64,000 nt of DNA from an uncultured Muribaculaceae bacterium (GTDB lineage: Bacteria; Bacteroidota; Bacteroidia; Bacteroidales; Muribaculaceae): the NCBI GenBank assembly GCA_910583675.1, contig CAJTYH010000001.1:148897-212896 (forward strand). The letters run 5' to 3'. Position numbers and translations under genes: made by a program. This document shows positions 42,286 through 50,989 of this stretch, in pieces (within the stretch, counting starts at the first letter, position 1; every line of letters begins with the position of its first letter). The notes beneath the pieces were generated by a model, which did no database searches, was not told the DNA's origin, and was given only the letters and a program-made list of their open reading frames with translations.

Positions 42286-42550
42286 GATTGAGGTTACCAA
42301 CCGATTCCTCTAAGACTTGAAGCTCGCAAAGAAACGCAATCTTGACGAGAAGAAATTAAACGATGTAGTCAAACTGTTGGCGAATGGTGAACCGCTCCCG
42401 GAGAAAAATCGCGACCATGCACTTGCCGGAGATTATAGCGGATGTCGGGAATGCCATATTACGTCGGATTGGTTGCTTATCTACTCAGTAGAGGATGTGT
42501 TGAAAATAATAACCCTTATCCGTACAGGTTCACATTCAGATCTGTTTTAA
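42278..42550 (+). pseudogene. YafQ-type mRNA interferase toxin, interrupted by TAA at codon 12
   Basis: Read from the ATG at 42278, the frame gives MYEIEVTNRFL, then TAA (42311-42313), then DLKLAKKRNLDEKK and onward to 42550. Without the stop it would be a 90-residue YafQ/RelE-fold endoribonuclease with all expected catalytic residues: the DH of NRDHALAG, the ECHITSDW segment, and the terminal TGSHSDLF. At the stop position relatives usually have Lys, and AAA to TAA is a single change. A TTG at 42317 could restart translation but would remove the first strand and helix. The toxin is therefore probably inactive, or the stop is read through or a sequencing artefact. Confidence 0.8.
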
Positions 42551-42570
42551 GCTTGTTGACAATTTAATTT

Positions 42571-42891
42571 ATGAGATGTTATACTCTTGAAGAAATAACT
42601 GACGAAAATATCGGAAAAAAGGGAGTTACGGAAAGAGAACGTTTCGATGCTGATGTGGAAGCAGCTTTAATAGGCGCGTCAATAAAGAATGCCCGCAAGG
42701 CTATGAACTTGACACAAGCCCAACTCGGTGAGCGCGTGGGAGTTCAGACTGCACAAATTTCCAAGATTGAAAGCGGGCGAAATCTTACAATATCTACAAT
42801 CGTCCGGGTGCTGAATGCTCTTGGATTGAGTGCCAATTTCTTAATCAATTGTGAAGGTCTGTCTCCCGTTACTCTGGGAAACCGAATATAA
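42571..42891 (+). CDS. XRE-family HTH protein (HigA-like antitoxin or regulator)
   Basis: 106 residues. The N-terminal part (TLEEITDENIGKKGVTERER) is the extension seen in HigA-like antitoxins of Bacteroidales, and the XRE helix-turn-helix follows (ARKAMNLTQAQLGERVGVQT, AQISKIESGRNLTISTIV). These proteins normally follow a HigB/RelE-fold toxin. Here the gene follows the YafQ-like frame by 20 bases, so the locus carries antitoxins of two different families around one toxin. It could be a second antitoxin, a repressor of the locus, or a leftover of a HigBA pair. It ends near a strong bidirectional hairpin. Confidence 0.85.
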   Translation: MRCYTLEEITDENIGKKGVTERERFDADVEAALIGASIKNARKAMNLTQAQLGERVGVQTAQISKIESGRNLTISTIVRVLNALGLSANFLINCEGLSPVTLGNRI

Positions 42892-42941
42892 CAGACCCTA
42901 AGTGATGGAACCGATTAAAAGTATATGGAACCCAAATAGTT

Positions 42942-43000
42942 AAATTATGAGGCAACGCCACAAATCTTAATCACGGCGCTGCCTCATAATTTCAATTTTT
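42942..43000. terminator. Bidirectional hairpin between the TA locus and the secreted protein gene
   Basis: AAATTATGAGGCAACGCC (42942-42959) and GGCGCTGCCTCATAATTT (42975-42992) pair with one mismatch and are followed by CAATTTTT on the plus strand. Confidence 0.8.
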
Positions 43001-43008
43001 CTCAATTT

Positions 43009-46000
43009 CTATTTCACTGCCACCTTTGTCGTGGTGGAGGCGGTCTTGCGCAGGTAGATGCCAGCGGGTAGAGCGGGGTTAGGTGCACCTACGGTGCCGG
43101 AAGCCACCTTCATTCCTGCCAGGTTGAAGTATTCGGCGGGAGTGTCGGCAGGTTCGGCGGTGGTGTTGCCGATGCCCGATGTTTGCAGCCTAACTTCGTT
43201 GCCTATGCAGGATTCGCCTTTGTCATACACGACCGTTACGGCATAGGCGTGTTCTACGTCAGGCTCGCATTCGGTATCTGTGAAGGTGGTATCCGTGATG
43301 GGTTCGCTGTTGATGCGCACGCCGTCGCGGTACACGTTGTAGCCTGTGACGTTCAGCATCAGCTTGCCGTCGGCTGGGGCATATTCAATGTCGTCAAGGG
43401 CGACATAATACAGATCCTCGGAGATGTAGCGGAACGCCACGAAACGCACTCCGTCGGGAATATCCATCTCCACGCGAGTCCAGTCCGTTTCGCCGATCTC
43501 AAGGATTCCGAGCTGCTCGAAAGATGCGGGATCGTTGTCGGTTGACGAGGTGAGAACCTCCAGGCTCTCCGGATACCAGGAGTTGCACACGCGTATGTAG
43601 AACGACATGGTCTGTTCCCCTCCGTAAAGCTCAGGCGTGATCAGCCAGTCGTCGTTTTTGTTTACCTCGGCTTCGTCATCCTTGGTGTAGGCCACCATGG
43701 CGAATTTGTCGGAACCGTTGTGGCCGGTGCCAACCCCGTTGCCCTCGTTGGTGGCATCTATCACATACCATGCAGCCGGTTCGCCGGTGATGCCGGGAAT
43801 GTCTTCGTCCGTATAAGTGCCCGATGCAAGTTTGTCGCCGTCGTAGGTGGTGAAGGGTGTGAGGTCAGTGGCATGGTCTTCAAGGCTCTCGAAGTCCATC
43901 ACCACATGCTCTGTCTCGCTCCCGGATAGGTCAGGTGCGCTCCATCGCAGGACGATCCCGCCATTGCCGTCTGACGAGCCTTCAAGGGTCTCGATTACGG
44001 GATAGGATGGCATCTTGAGCGTGGTGTAGACGGTCTCTGTCATGTTGTCGGTCATGTCGCCGTCACCGTCAATTACCACACGTGCGCTGTAAGCCTGTTG
44101 TGGCAGTTCGGTCACTCCGAGTGTCTGGGTGAATTCCACTGTGGCAAAGGCATCGGCGGCCAACGGCTCGGCGGAAGTCTGTTCGTCTACCTTTTCACCG
44201 TTGCGGTAAAGTTCCACGGTGTAGTTGTCGGCTGTCTGTTCTCCCAGGTTATCTATGTATACTTTTATGTTGAAAGGTTCGTTGGCCGATGCCTGTTCCG
44301 GTACGATGATCTCGCGTGCGGCAAGATTCACCTCCGCTGGCATGTATATGCGGGCGCGATCCATGAACGAGTTCATGGAGTTTACGTTGGTCATCGTTAT
44401 CCTGAACTGTACCGTCTGCCCCTCGAACCGGGAGGGAATATCGCTTACTGTCTTGTGCCATCCCGGTTCCGTGAAGTCGCCTGTGGAAACCGTCGTGATC
44501 TCGGAGTATTCCTCACCCGCAGTGCGCATGGCGATGGTGAACGTATTGGCATGCGAGGCGTTGAATTTGAATATGTTCAGGGCGAATTTCAGTCCGCTCA
44601 TGTCAAGCAGGTCGATCTTTCCGGAGAAGAATGCCACCTGGTCGCCGGCTGCCGGCATGCGTCCGTATGCGAATCCGTTGTCTCCGTCGGATGCTCCTAC
44701 TGCGGGGAAATCGGCATTGATGCATAGTTGTGCCTGAGGTTTGGAGGAGCCGGTCTGTGTGACGATTTCCGTACCTGTGATGTTGCGCAGGCGACCGTCT
44801 GCAAACGATTCCATGTATGGAGCCTCGGAGGGTTCCCCTACTGGTATGGTGGAGGAAACGGCTCCCGCCGAACGCCCAGCCGAGGTGATTGCCACGATTC
44901 TTACGCATGCGAACGCCTGTTCGTCTGCCGGGCATACCGTCGCGGTAAATTCCGTCCCGCTATGGTCGGTCGCAAGCACCCTCTCCTGTTCCCCGAGCAG
45001 GGCCAGGGCATACGTCACTTTATCGGCCGGCACGGGATTGCCGTCCTGGTCTGTCTCGGGAGCGTCCCATGTGATCTTGACAACGCCCGGGGTGGTCTCT
45101 TCGAGGTTGATGTTGGCCACGTCTCCCGGGATGTTGGGGCCTACATAGTTGCTTGCCTTGGCGATGAACCCTTCGCCCGATCCGTTGCGCGGCACTATGG
45201 TATACTCGTAGTTTCCCGGACGCGCCATCGGTGTGCCGGCGCTGTTGTCGTCGGCGAATGTGTATTCCTGACCGGGGGCGCAACCTTCCAGCGTGCCTAT
45301 TTTCTCCCCCTCGCGGTATACGTCCACATCCACTGTTCCGCTGAGCGGATCGCCGGCCATGTCGTTGGCAGGTGTGGTGAATTTTACGGTGGTCTTCATG
45401 TCCCATTTCGGATCAGGCACCACGGTCAGCGATGTGACAGCCCCGGGAGCCGTGGTAGGTGTCGGAGCGCCGATCTTGATGTAGTAGCAATAAAGTCGCC
45501 ACGTGTCGGGGTCGGAAATGCCGTGAAGCCCGACATGGTATGTGCCGGTTGCGTCGGGGATCATGTAACCGTCGAAATCGCGTCCTTCGGTGTTGGTTAT
45601 TTCCGTGGCGCCGATCACCTCCGTGGCCATGGCATCGGCGGTGGCCGTATCGCCGTATTTCACTTCGAACCGCTCTGCACAGGCATTGGATTGCGCTGAC
45701 ATGTTCACTGTCACGCGATACGCCTTGCCTGTTTCAAGGTGCAATGCGGGAGTTATTAGCCAGTCGTTCATCGGTGGCACGTTGTACCATCCGGATGTGC
45801 CTTTCACGCAGGGGATATATTCACCCTCGTTTTGTCCCGGCTCCATCTGCCATTTTCCCTGTCCGTCAAGGTCAAGGATCGTATAGCCGTCAAAGTCGTC
45901 GGCTTCAGTGAAGACGTGTGAGAAGGGAGGCACCGCCGCTCCGTCGGGTGTGGTGTCGGTAGCCGTCCATGCTGCGGTCGCGGACAGAGCCGCTACCGAG

Positions 46001-46032
46001 CAGATACAGATTCCAAGTAAAGTCCTGTTCAT
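43009..46032 (-). CDS. Secreted choice-of-anchor-J / Fn3 protein with sorting-like tail
   Basis: 1007 residues with signal peptide MNRTLLGICICSVAALSATA. It starts directly with a choice-of-anchor-J domain (residues 40-190; FDGYTILDLDGQGKW and PMNDWLITPALHLETGKAYR). Fn3-like domains (about 195-400) and a second J region (about 405-560; APYMESFADGRL) come next. A CARDB-like domain (ARVVIDGDGDMTDN) and a third J region with NDDWLITPELYGGEQTMSFY follow. The tail carries the short form (AEYFNLAGMKVASG, AGIYLRKTA). It is related to the C-terminal two thirds of the proteins at 28213-32868 and 57503-62071 but lacks their propeller-like N-terminus. No enzymatic motif. It has its own -7 box. Confidence 0.8.
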   Translation of the reverse strand: MNRTLLGICICSVAALSATAAWTATDTTPDGAAVPPFSHVFTEADDFDGYTILDLDGQGKWQMEPGQNEGEYIPCVKGTSGWYNVPPMNDWLITPALHLETGKAYRVTVNMSAQSNACAERFEVKYGDTATADAMATEVIGATEITNTEGRDFDGYMIPDATGTYHVGLHGISDPDTWRLYCYYIKIGAPTPTTAPGAVTSLTVVPDPKWDMKTTVKFTTPANDMAGDPLSGTVDVDVYREGEKIGTLEGCAPGQEYTFADDNSAGTPMARPGNYEYTIVPRNGSGEGFIAKASNYVGPNIPGDVANINLEETTPGVVKITWDAPETDQDGNPVPADKVTYALALLGEQERVLATDHSGTEFTATVCPADEQAFACVRIVAITSAGRSAGAVSSTIPVGEPSEAPYMESFADGRLRNITGTEIVTQTGSSKPQAQLCINADFPAVGASDGDNGFAYGRMPAAGDQVAFFSGKIDLLDMSGLKFALNIFKFNASHANTFTIAMRTAGEEYSEITTVSTGDFTEPGWHKTVSDIPSRFEGQTVQFRITMTNVNSMNSFMDRARIYMPAEVNLAAREIIVPEQASANEPFNIKVYIDNLGEQTADNYTVELYRNGEKVDEQTSAEPLAADAFATVEFTQTLGVTELPQQAYSARVVIDGDGDMTDNMTETVYTTLKMPSYPVIETLEGSSDGNGGIVLRWSAPDLSGSETEHVVMDFESLEDHATDLTPFTTYDGDKLASGTYTDEDIPGITGEPAAWYVIDATNEGNGVGTGHNGSDKFAMVAYTKDDEAEVNKNDDWLITPELYGGEQTMSFYIRVCNSWYPESLEVLTSSTDNDPASFEQLGILEIGETDWTRVEMDIPDGVRFVAFRYISEDLYYVALDDIEYAPADGKLMLNVTGYNVYRDGVRINSEPITDTTFTDTECEPDVEHAYAVTVVYDKGESCIGNEVRLQTSGIGNTTAEPADTPAEYFNLAGMKVASGTVGAPNPALPAGIYLRKTASTTTKVAVK

Positions 46033-46063
46033 GCGATTGAATGTTGGTTTGATAGTTTGCGGG

Positions 46064-46071
46064 CAAATGTA
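46064..46071 (-). promoter_or_regulatory. -7 box of the 1007-residue protein gene
   Basis: TACATTTG on the minus strand, 32 bases before the ATG. Confidence 0.55.
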
Positions 46072-46134
46072 TCAAACCAAACGTCCAATTGCGTTAATCT
46101 AGATTAAGAAATATCGCTCCGGTTTATGTATGGT

Positions 46135-46174
46135 AACGTGGCGATGTGCCATGATATTGGCACATCGCCACGTT
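46135..46174 (-). terminator. Hairpin after the lipoprotein gene
   Basis: AACGTGGCGATGTGCCA and TGGCACATCGCCACGTT form a 17-bp perfect stem with a 6-base loop, 45 bases beyond the stop. No strong T tract follows on the minus strand. Confidence 0.75.
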
Positions 46175-46218
46175 GTTGGTGTTGTATGATCTGTACCGGT
46201 GGATGATTGTCGCCGAGA

Positions 46219-48477
46219 TCAGCGAACGCACTTCAGAAGTTTGCTCAACTTCCGGGTATTTGCGCCGTGATTGCCGGAACGTGACATCATATCCCAGAAA
46301 TCTTCAGAAACACCCGTGAGAGCTGTCACGGTAAGACGGGCTTCCGGATCGTTCATGGACTCCGGATCATTTAGATCTATGTCTTCGATGGAAGAGTCGT
46401 ATGAAATCATGATTATGTTATCGCCGTAATAAGCGGCAAAGTCCTTGCATATTGAACCATATTCCTCATAGGAATCCTCTTCGAGGACGGTGAAGGTCTT
46501 GGGTACCTTGTTGCGCAGAGTTGTGTAGTCGCCTTCCGATCCATTGTAGCAGACCATGCCCCCTTTTCCCATTCTGGAACTTTCCTCCACGACCATCACC
46601 ATGGGTGCCGCTACGGACAGGCATGGGGTGAAACTCGGCAATCCGGCCTCTTTCACGGGGTTGCTCACGTTTGTCTTGTAGTAAATCTTCATCAGCAATG
46701 GGATGCCAATATTCCCTGCGGATAAAGTGACATCAAGCATTCCGAGATCAGAACTGTAATATTGTCCGGTTCCGTTCATGTCGAATACATATGCGTTGCC
46801 GCTGCGTCGCACTGTGGTGTTCAGAGTGCCCATGGATACGACGCTCTCGTCGTTGAATCCTGCTTGCATGTAACAGCCGTCATAGTTTGTCTTGTCGGAG
46901 CTGTAGCCCGGGATCTGGATGATGAAATCCTCCTCCTCGTCCATTACCGTAAGAACGTCCGGCGCTATGATCACGCCGTTGTAACCGTTGTCCATGGCCG
47001 GGACGGGGAGCTGTCTTGTCTCGCCGTTGGGCAGGCTTATGTTCAGTATGCCTCCCATTCCGGTCTGGGTATTGATGAAGATGTTACCAAGCGATACGTC
47101 CCCGTTGCCGAGATTGACATCTATGGGATCAAGTTCGATTCCGTCGAAAGTTAGCACATGCACCTGCCCTTTTCCATGATACCCTTCGGGAGAATACAGA
47201 TTGAAGTCGCCGTTCTGATCCGATTTCACCGTGGGGGTGGTGCGGTTGCCGTAAGTCATCCATATGGAACATACGTTGGAGCCGCCACCCTGATTCACGA
47301 TCTGTCCGTATACCATGTCAAGGCGGGGCAGTATCATAGTAGGCAACTGGCGTTCTTCCCCCGGCGACAGCGGATCTACTGATATGGAGACGATGTTCTT
47401 GTATCGGCCATAAGCCTTGGAGTTGACTTTTGTCTCAAAACGCACATCGGAAGGCACACGGCATTCATAGTATCCGTTGCCGTCGGTCTTCACGGAAATC
47501 TGGTTGATTGTGACGGTGATTCCCCTGATCGCCATGTTCATTTCGTTGCGCACATAGCCATACACTTTGGCTTCCTCCTCGGGATCATCGAGGTTTACCC
47601 ATGAGAAATGCTTCACTGTGCCCACATACACCCCGTCGCGTAATTCTGCCACACCTTCCTCTACCCATAGGCCTGTAGACTCGTTGAAGCTCCACAAGGG
47701 GATGGAAGCCGGTGTGCGGTCGGCCAGGCTTTCAGGCACTGGGAATGTCAGGGTAGCTTCATTTGTCCCGTCAAGCTGCAGGGGATTGCCCGCCATGTCG
47801 GTGAGGTTCACCGCTGTCATGCCATAGCTCAATAGCATGGACTGTGCTCCGTCGGTGCGCACTCCCGCCATGTCGCCTCCAGGCATCATCTCGGCGAAAT
47901 CCTCTGTGTCGGGGTCGAGGTACACCATCTCCGCTTTCACGGGGCCGTCATACCTCTCTCCGGTGGTCTTGTTGACGTATGAACCTGCGGGGAGGTCTAC
48001 CGTGAAGTCGGATACGTTGAGGCGGGTTGCGGATGAAGAATTGAAAGATGCGGATGTTGCTATGGTGCGATCTGTCTTTGGGATCATCACCACAGTCCAG
48101 TCCGGGGTGTTTTCCCAACGTAGCGAACGGAGTACGCTGAAATACCCGTCTTTTTCGAATCGTGCCACCAGACGGCTGTCCACGACATTCGATGAGGTGA
48201 ACTCGAATCCGCCGGCCATGTTGGAATAGACCGTAGCCGTGCCCGAGGTGACTTTAACCCCTTGCAACGGATTTCCGTCGGCATCGGTCACCACGCCCTG
48301 CAGATATGTATCGAACATCTCGCCAACGTCGGGCGTCTGATCTCCTCCGCCATTGCCGCCATTGCCGCCGTTTCCGCCACTTTCGCCGGAAAGGAGAATC
48401 TCGTTTTCGCCGCACGCACCCAGCATGAGCAATGCCGCCAATGCCGTGGCTTTGAAAGAAATAAATTTTATTCTCAT
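46219..48477 (-). CDS. Large surface lipoprotein with carboxypeptidase-regulatory-like domains
   Basis: 752 residues. Signal and lipobox (ALLMLGACGENE) are followed by a flexible Gly/Asn linker (GGNGGNGGNGGG). A carboxypeptidase-regulatory-like domain (YLQGVVTDADGNPLQGVKVT) comes next, followed by a beta region with DFTVDLPAGSYVNKTTGERY that resembles domains of FAM171-like bacterial lipoproteins. A second regulatory-like domain (KVYGYVRNEMNMAIRGITVT) and further beta structure complete the protein. The Gly linker after the lipid anchor suggests that the protein stands off the outer surface. No active site is recognised. The gene is second in an operon, 31 bases after an outer-membrane barrel gene, so the two may act together at the outer membrane. 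Confidence 0.75.
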   Translation of the reverse strand: MRIKFISFKATALAALLMLGACGENEILLSGESGGNGGNGGNGGGDQTPDVGEMFDTYLQGVVTDADGNPLQGVKVTSGTATVYSNMAGGFEFTSSNVVDSRLVARFEKDGYFSVLRSLRWENTPDWTVVMIPKTDRTIATSASFNSSSATRLNVSDFTVDLPAGSYVNKTTGERYDGPVKAEMVYLDPDTEDFAEMMPGGDMAGVRTDGAQSMLLSYGMTAVNLTDMAGNPLQLDGTNEATLTFPVPESLADRTPASIPLWSFNESTGLWVEEGVAELRDGVYVGTVKHFSWVNLDDPEEEAKVYGYVRNEMNMAIRGITVTINQISVKTDGNGYYECRVPSDVRFETKVNSKAYGRYKNIVSISVDPLSPGEERQLPTMILPRLDMVYGQIVNQGGGSNVCSIWMTYGNRTTPTVKSDQNGDFNLYSPEGYHGKGQVHVLTFDGIELDPIDVNLGNGDVSLGNIFINTQTGMGGILNISLPNGETRQLPVPAMDNGYNGVIIAPDVLTVMDEEEDFIIQIPGYSSDKTNYDGCYMQAGFNDESVVSMGTLNTTVRRSGNAYVFDMNGTGQYYSSDLGMLDVTLSAGNIGIPLLMKIYYKTNVSNPVKEAGLPSFTPCLSVAAPMVMVVEESSRMGKGGMVCYNGSEGDYTTLRNKVPKTFTVLEEDSYEEYGSICKDFAAYYGDNIIMISYDSSIEDIDLNDPESMNDPEARLTVTALTGVSEDFWDMMSRSGNHGANTRKLSKLLKCVR

Positions 48478-48508
48478 TGTAGTATTTGTTTGATTCTATA
48501 AGATTTTG

Positions 48509-49207
48509 TCAGAATCGGAATGTTACGTAAGCTCGGCAACCGTGGAATTTGGTCTTGACTTTGTCGGAGCTTGATCGCTCTTCCATTTTCTCATCTTCCA
48601 TGTAGGTGTCATCATCGCCCCCTCCAAAGTCGTCGAGGGAGAAATAGCTCTTGTATTTCGAGGAACCGAAGCGGGCTTCTATGCCGGCGCCGATGAATTT
48701 CCATGAAACGCTTGCGCCACCCACGAAGAAGTTGCCGAATCCGGCTTGAAATTCATCCCCGTTGTAGAAACCGGAGAAGGATGGAGCGTAGCGGAAGTAG
48801 GCATGTAGTTCGGAATTGCGGTGGATATTGAAATTGATGGACGGACCTACCTGCAAGGAGACCTCTACTTCGTGCATTGTGGTCTTATCAGGGTATTCCG
48901 GGTAAGCTGGGTCGATATATGTCACTTTGTAATTGGCGTAGTTGATGTCTGTCCATACCGCATCTATTCCGAAACGAAGTCGGTGTGCGATCGGCTTGTG
49001 GAGGAAATAGGTGGTACCTTTTGTAAAGTTGACCCCTATGTTGCTCTTAAGTTCCGGCATACCTTCCTGTTTGAGTTTGGAATAGGAGAATCCGATGTTT
49101 GTGAACTTGTTTCTGGCAGGCATGTCTTCTTGGTCGGAAGCGAAGCCTGAAATGCTTAGTGCCATGACCATCAGTGCCACGGCCCATGTGCGGGCATGAA
49201 ATTCCAT
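48509..49207 (-). CDS. Outer-membrane beta-barrel protein
   Basis: 232 residues. A signal (ALMVMALSISGFA) precedes alternating amphipathic strands (HRLRFGIDAVWTDINYANYK, EVEVSLQVGPSINFNI, ELHAYFRYAPSFSGFY, ASVSWKFIGAGIEARFG). The last residues CRAYVTFRF end in Phe as BAM substrates do. A periplasmic or extracellular acidic/polar loop (GGGDDDTYMEDEKMEER) precedes the last strand. An eight- to ten-stranded small porin-like or OmpW/OmpA-type barrel is likely. It has its own -7 box and is followed by the lipoprotein gene. Confidence 0.8.
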   Translation of the reverse strand: MEFHARTWAVALMVMALSISGFASDQEDMPARNKFTNIGFSYSKLKQEGMPELKSNIGVNFTKGTTYFLHKPIAHRLRFGIDAVWTDINYANYKVTYIDPAYPEYPDKTTMHEVEVSLQVGPSINFNIHRNSELHAYFRYAPSFSGFYNGDEFQAGFGNFFVGGASVSWKFIGAGIEARFGSSKYKSYFSLDDFGGGDDDTYMEDEKMEERSSSDKVKTKFHGCRAYVTFRF

Positions 49208-49268
49208 TATTTCTTTATGTGATTAAATGATTGAGTGCTATTCAACTGCTAAGTGTGCTGATGTGTGT

Positions 49269-49276
49269 CAAAGGTA
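49269..49276 (-). promoter_or_regulatory. -7 box of the barrel-lipoprotein operon
   Basis: TACCTTTG on the minus strand, 62 bases before the ATG of the barrel gene. Confidence 0.6.
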
Positions 49277-49388
49277 GTGAAAATATTTGTAACTTGCCTG
49301 GACGTGCGCAATTTTTTATTGAGATGATCCCGGAATGGCTTTAATGCTTTATCCTTGTTGTCCGGATGGTTTTATGGCTGAAGTGCTG

Positions 49389-50078
49389 TCAGTCGCCGGT
49401 AAGGACTTCCCGCTTTATTTTGCTCAGGTGCTGCTCGGTTATGCCGAGGTAGGAGGCGATGATCTTGGACGGCACTATGCGGAATATCTCTTTCCAACGG
49501 GTATACAGCTCGGTCTTGACCATCCTCTGGTGGGTGCTGTTGTCAAGGTCGGCGGACAATTCCTCCTTCTTGTCGTCAGCAATCCCTGAGAGATGGCGCG
49601 TGAGCTGTATGAGGCGGCTCTTGGCATCGCCGCTCAGCACATGGTTTTTCGATTCGTTGTAGTATAGCTGGTTCTGGTGTGCGCTCATCACCCAAAGCGC
49701 GAAATCGTGTGATCGTTCGAGCAGTTTGTCGAAGTAGTCCTTGGATATCTTCACTACCGTGGTAGGGCAGCAAGCCTCGAAACGGTAGTATGATTCCTCC
49801 TGTCCGTAATAGCAGTGAAACGAGATCAACAGTGTGCCCGGGAGGGCGAATCCTGCGGTTTTCTCGGTGTTCTTATCCATGTATGTGCCCCGCACAAGGC
49901 CTGTCTTGACGATGTATATGTTCGGGTCGTAAGCACCCGCATCTATCATTGGCTCGTAGGTGTCAAGTTCTACGACCTTTCCTCCGGCAAGGAATGTGTC
50001 CATTATTTCCGGACGCAGACGGTATTTGGCTTCAAGTGCCAGCAGTTGTTTCAGATGGCTTAGATCGGTGGTGTCCAT
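49389..50078 (-). CDS. Crp/Fnr-family transcription regulator
   Basis: 229 residues. The jelly-roll sensor domain (VVELDTYEPMIDAGAYDPNI, then TGLVRGTYMDKNTEKTAGFA) is followed by a long dimer helix and an HTH (IIASYLGITEQHLSKIKREV). The canonical cAMP-contact residues are absent and no Fnr-type Cys cluster is seen, so the effector is unknown. It resembles the regulator at 33063-33659 in layout. Its promoter is bracketed by a perfect inverted repeat with TGTGA halves, suggesting autoregulation. It lies upstream of the barrel-lipoprotein operon on the same strand. Confidence 0.87.
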   Translation of the reverse strand: MDTTDLSHLKQLLALEAKYRLRPEIMDTFLAGGKVVELDTYEPMIDAGAYDPNIYIVKTGLVRGTYMDKNTEKTAGFALPGTLLISFHCYYGQEESYYRFEACCPTTVVKISKDYFDKLLERSHDFALWVMSAHQNQLYYNESKNHVLSGDAKSRLIQLTRHLSGIADDKKEELSADLDNSTHQRMVKTELYTRWKEIFRIVPSKIIASYLGITEQHLSKIKREVLTGD

Positions 50079-50103
50079 TGCGCGTGCATGTAAACAGATA
50101 AAG

Positions 50104-50144
50104 TGTGACCGTCCAAAATTAGTGAATAATTCTGAACGGTCACA
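50104..50144 (-). promoter_or_regulatory. Promoter with Crp-like inverted-repeat operator
   Basis: The -7 box TAATTTTG (50114-50121, minus strand) lies between TGTGACCGT (50104-50112) and ACGGTCACA (50136-50144), a perfect 9-bp inverted repeat with a 23-base spacer. Confidence 0.6.
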
Positions 50145-50170
50145 TAAATCATGTAAGATAATTCGAGATT

Positions 50171-50959
50171 TCAGTCAAGCATGTCCACGGGGATTGCCAC
50201 TATTCGCAGGTTGTTGCCTCGGATGAAGTTGACGATCTCCGAACGGGTTTCTGACGGGTCTACGTCGGCCTCTATGCGCTGCAGCGCATTGTAGACCGAG
50301 ATGCCGCTCTGGTATACGTTGCGGTATGCCTTTGCAATGTCGTCGATCTGAGCGTCTGTAAAACCGTTCTTTCGCATCACGTATGCGTTGACCCCGTAAT
50401 ATGCGGCAGGGTTGTGGGCTATGATGATGTATGGGGGCACATTGCCGGAGATGCGGCATCCGCCCTTTATCAGAGTCCATTTTCCAACCTTGGAGTCCTC
50501 ATGCACGATGCAGTTGGACGAGAGGATTACGCATTCGTCTATGGTGCAGTCGCCCGCCATGGTCACACCGTTGCCGAGGACGCATTTGTTGCGGATCTCG
50601 GAGTCGTGACCGACATGGCTCTTGGCCATTATGAAGTTGTCGTTGCCTATGCGGGTGCCCCCTTCGGTGCGGATCCCCCGGTTGATTATCACATTCTCGC
50701 GGATGGTGTTGTTGTCACCTATGTAGCAGAATGTCTTTTCGCCATGCCAGCGGAAATCCTGCGGATCCGCACCTATTATGGCTCCCTGGTATACGCGATT
50801 GTTCTTGCCCATGCGGGTGCCGGCGACAATAGAGGCATAGGGCATTATCTCGCAGCCGTCGCCGATCTCTACATCCTTGTCAATGTATGCGAACGGGTGG
50901 ACGGTGACGTTGGCGCCGAGCTTGGCCGACGGGTCAACGTGAGCTAACGGACTGATCAT
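50171..50959 (-). CDS. lpxA: Acyl-ACP-UDP-GlcNAc O-acyltransferase (LpxA)
   Basis: 262 residues, the normal LpxA length. The left-handed beta-helix hexapeptide repeats are clear from residue 5 on (ISPLAHVDPSAKLGANVTVH). SHVGHDSEI contains the catalytic His. The NPAAYYGVNAYVMRKNGFTD region and the C-terminal helical domain are also LpxA-like. LpxA starts lipid A synthesis in the cytoplasm. The gene stands apart from lpxD, lpxC/fabZ or lpxB and follows the outer-membrane channel of an RND efflux system by 30 bases. It may therefore be a second, accessory copy, or the only copy displaced; this cannot be settled from the window. Confidence 0.9.
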   Translation of the reverse strand: MISPLAHVDPSAKLGANVTVHPFAYIDKDVEIGDGCEIMPYASIVAGTRMGKNNRVYQGAIIGADPQDFRWHGEKTFCYIGDNNTIRENVIINRGIRTEGGTRIGNDNFIMAKSHVGHDSEIRNKCVLGNGVTMAGDCTIDECVILSSNCIVHEDSKVGKWTLIKGGCRISGNVPPYIIIAHNPAAYYGVNAYVMRKNGFTDAQIDDIAKAYRNVYQSGISVYNALQRIEADVDPSETRSEIVNFIRGNNLRIVAIPVDMLD

Positions 50960-50989
50960 ATTAGCTATGGTATTTAAGGTTCGACAAAC

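Noticed and set aside
42317..42550. Toxin translated from the TTG at 42317 as the normal gene
   Set aside because: The 12 codons upstream continue the YafQ family sequence from an ATG overlapping the antitoxin, so the TTG frame is a truncated remnant.
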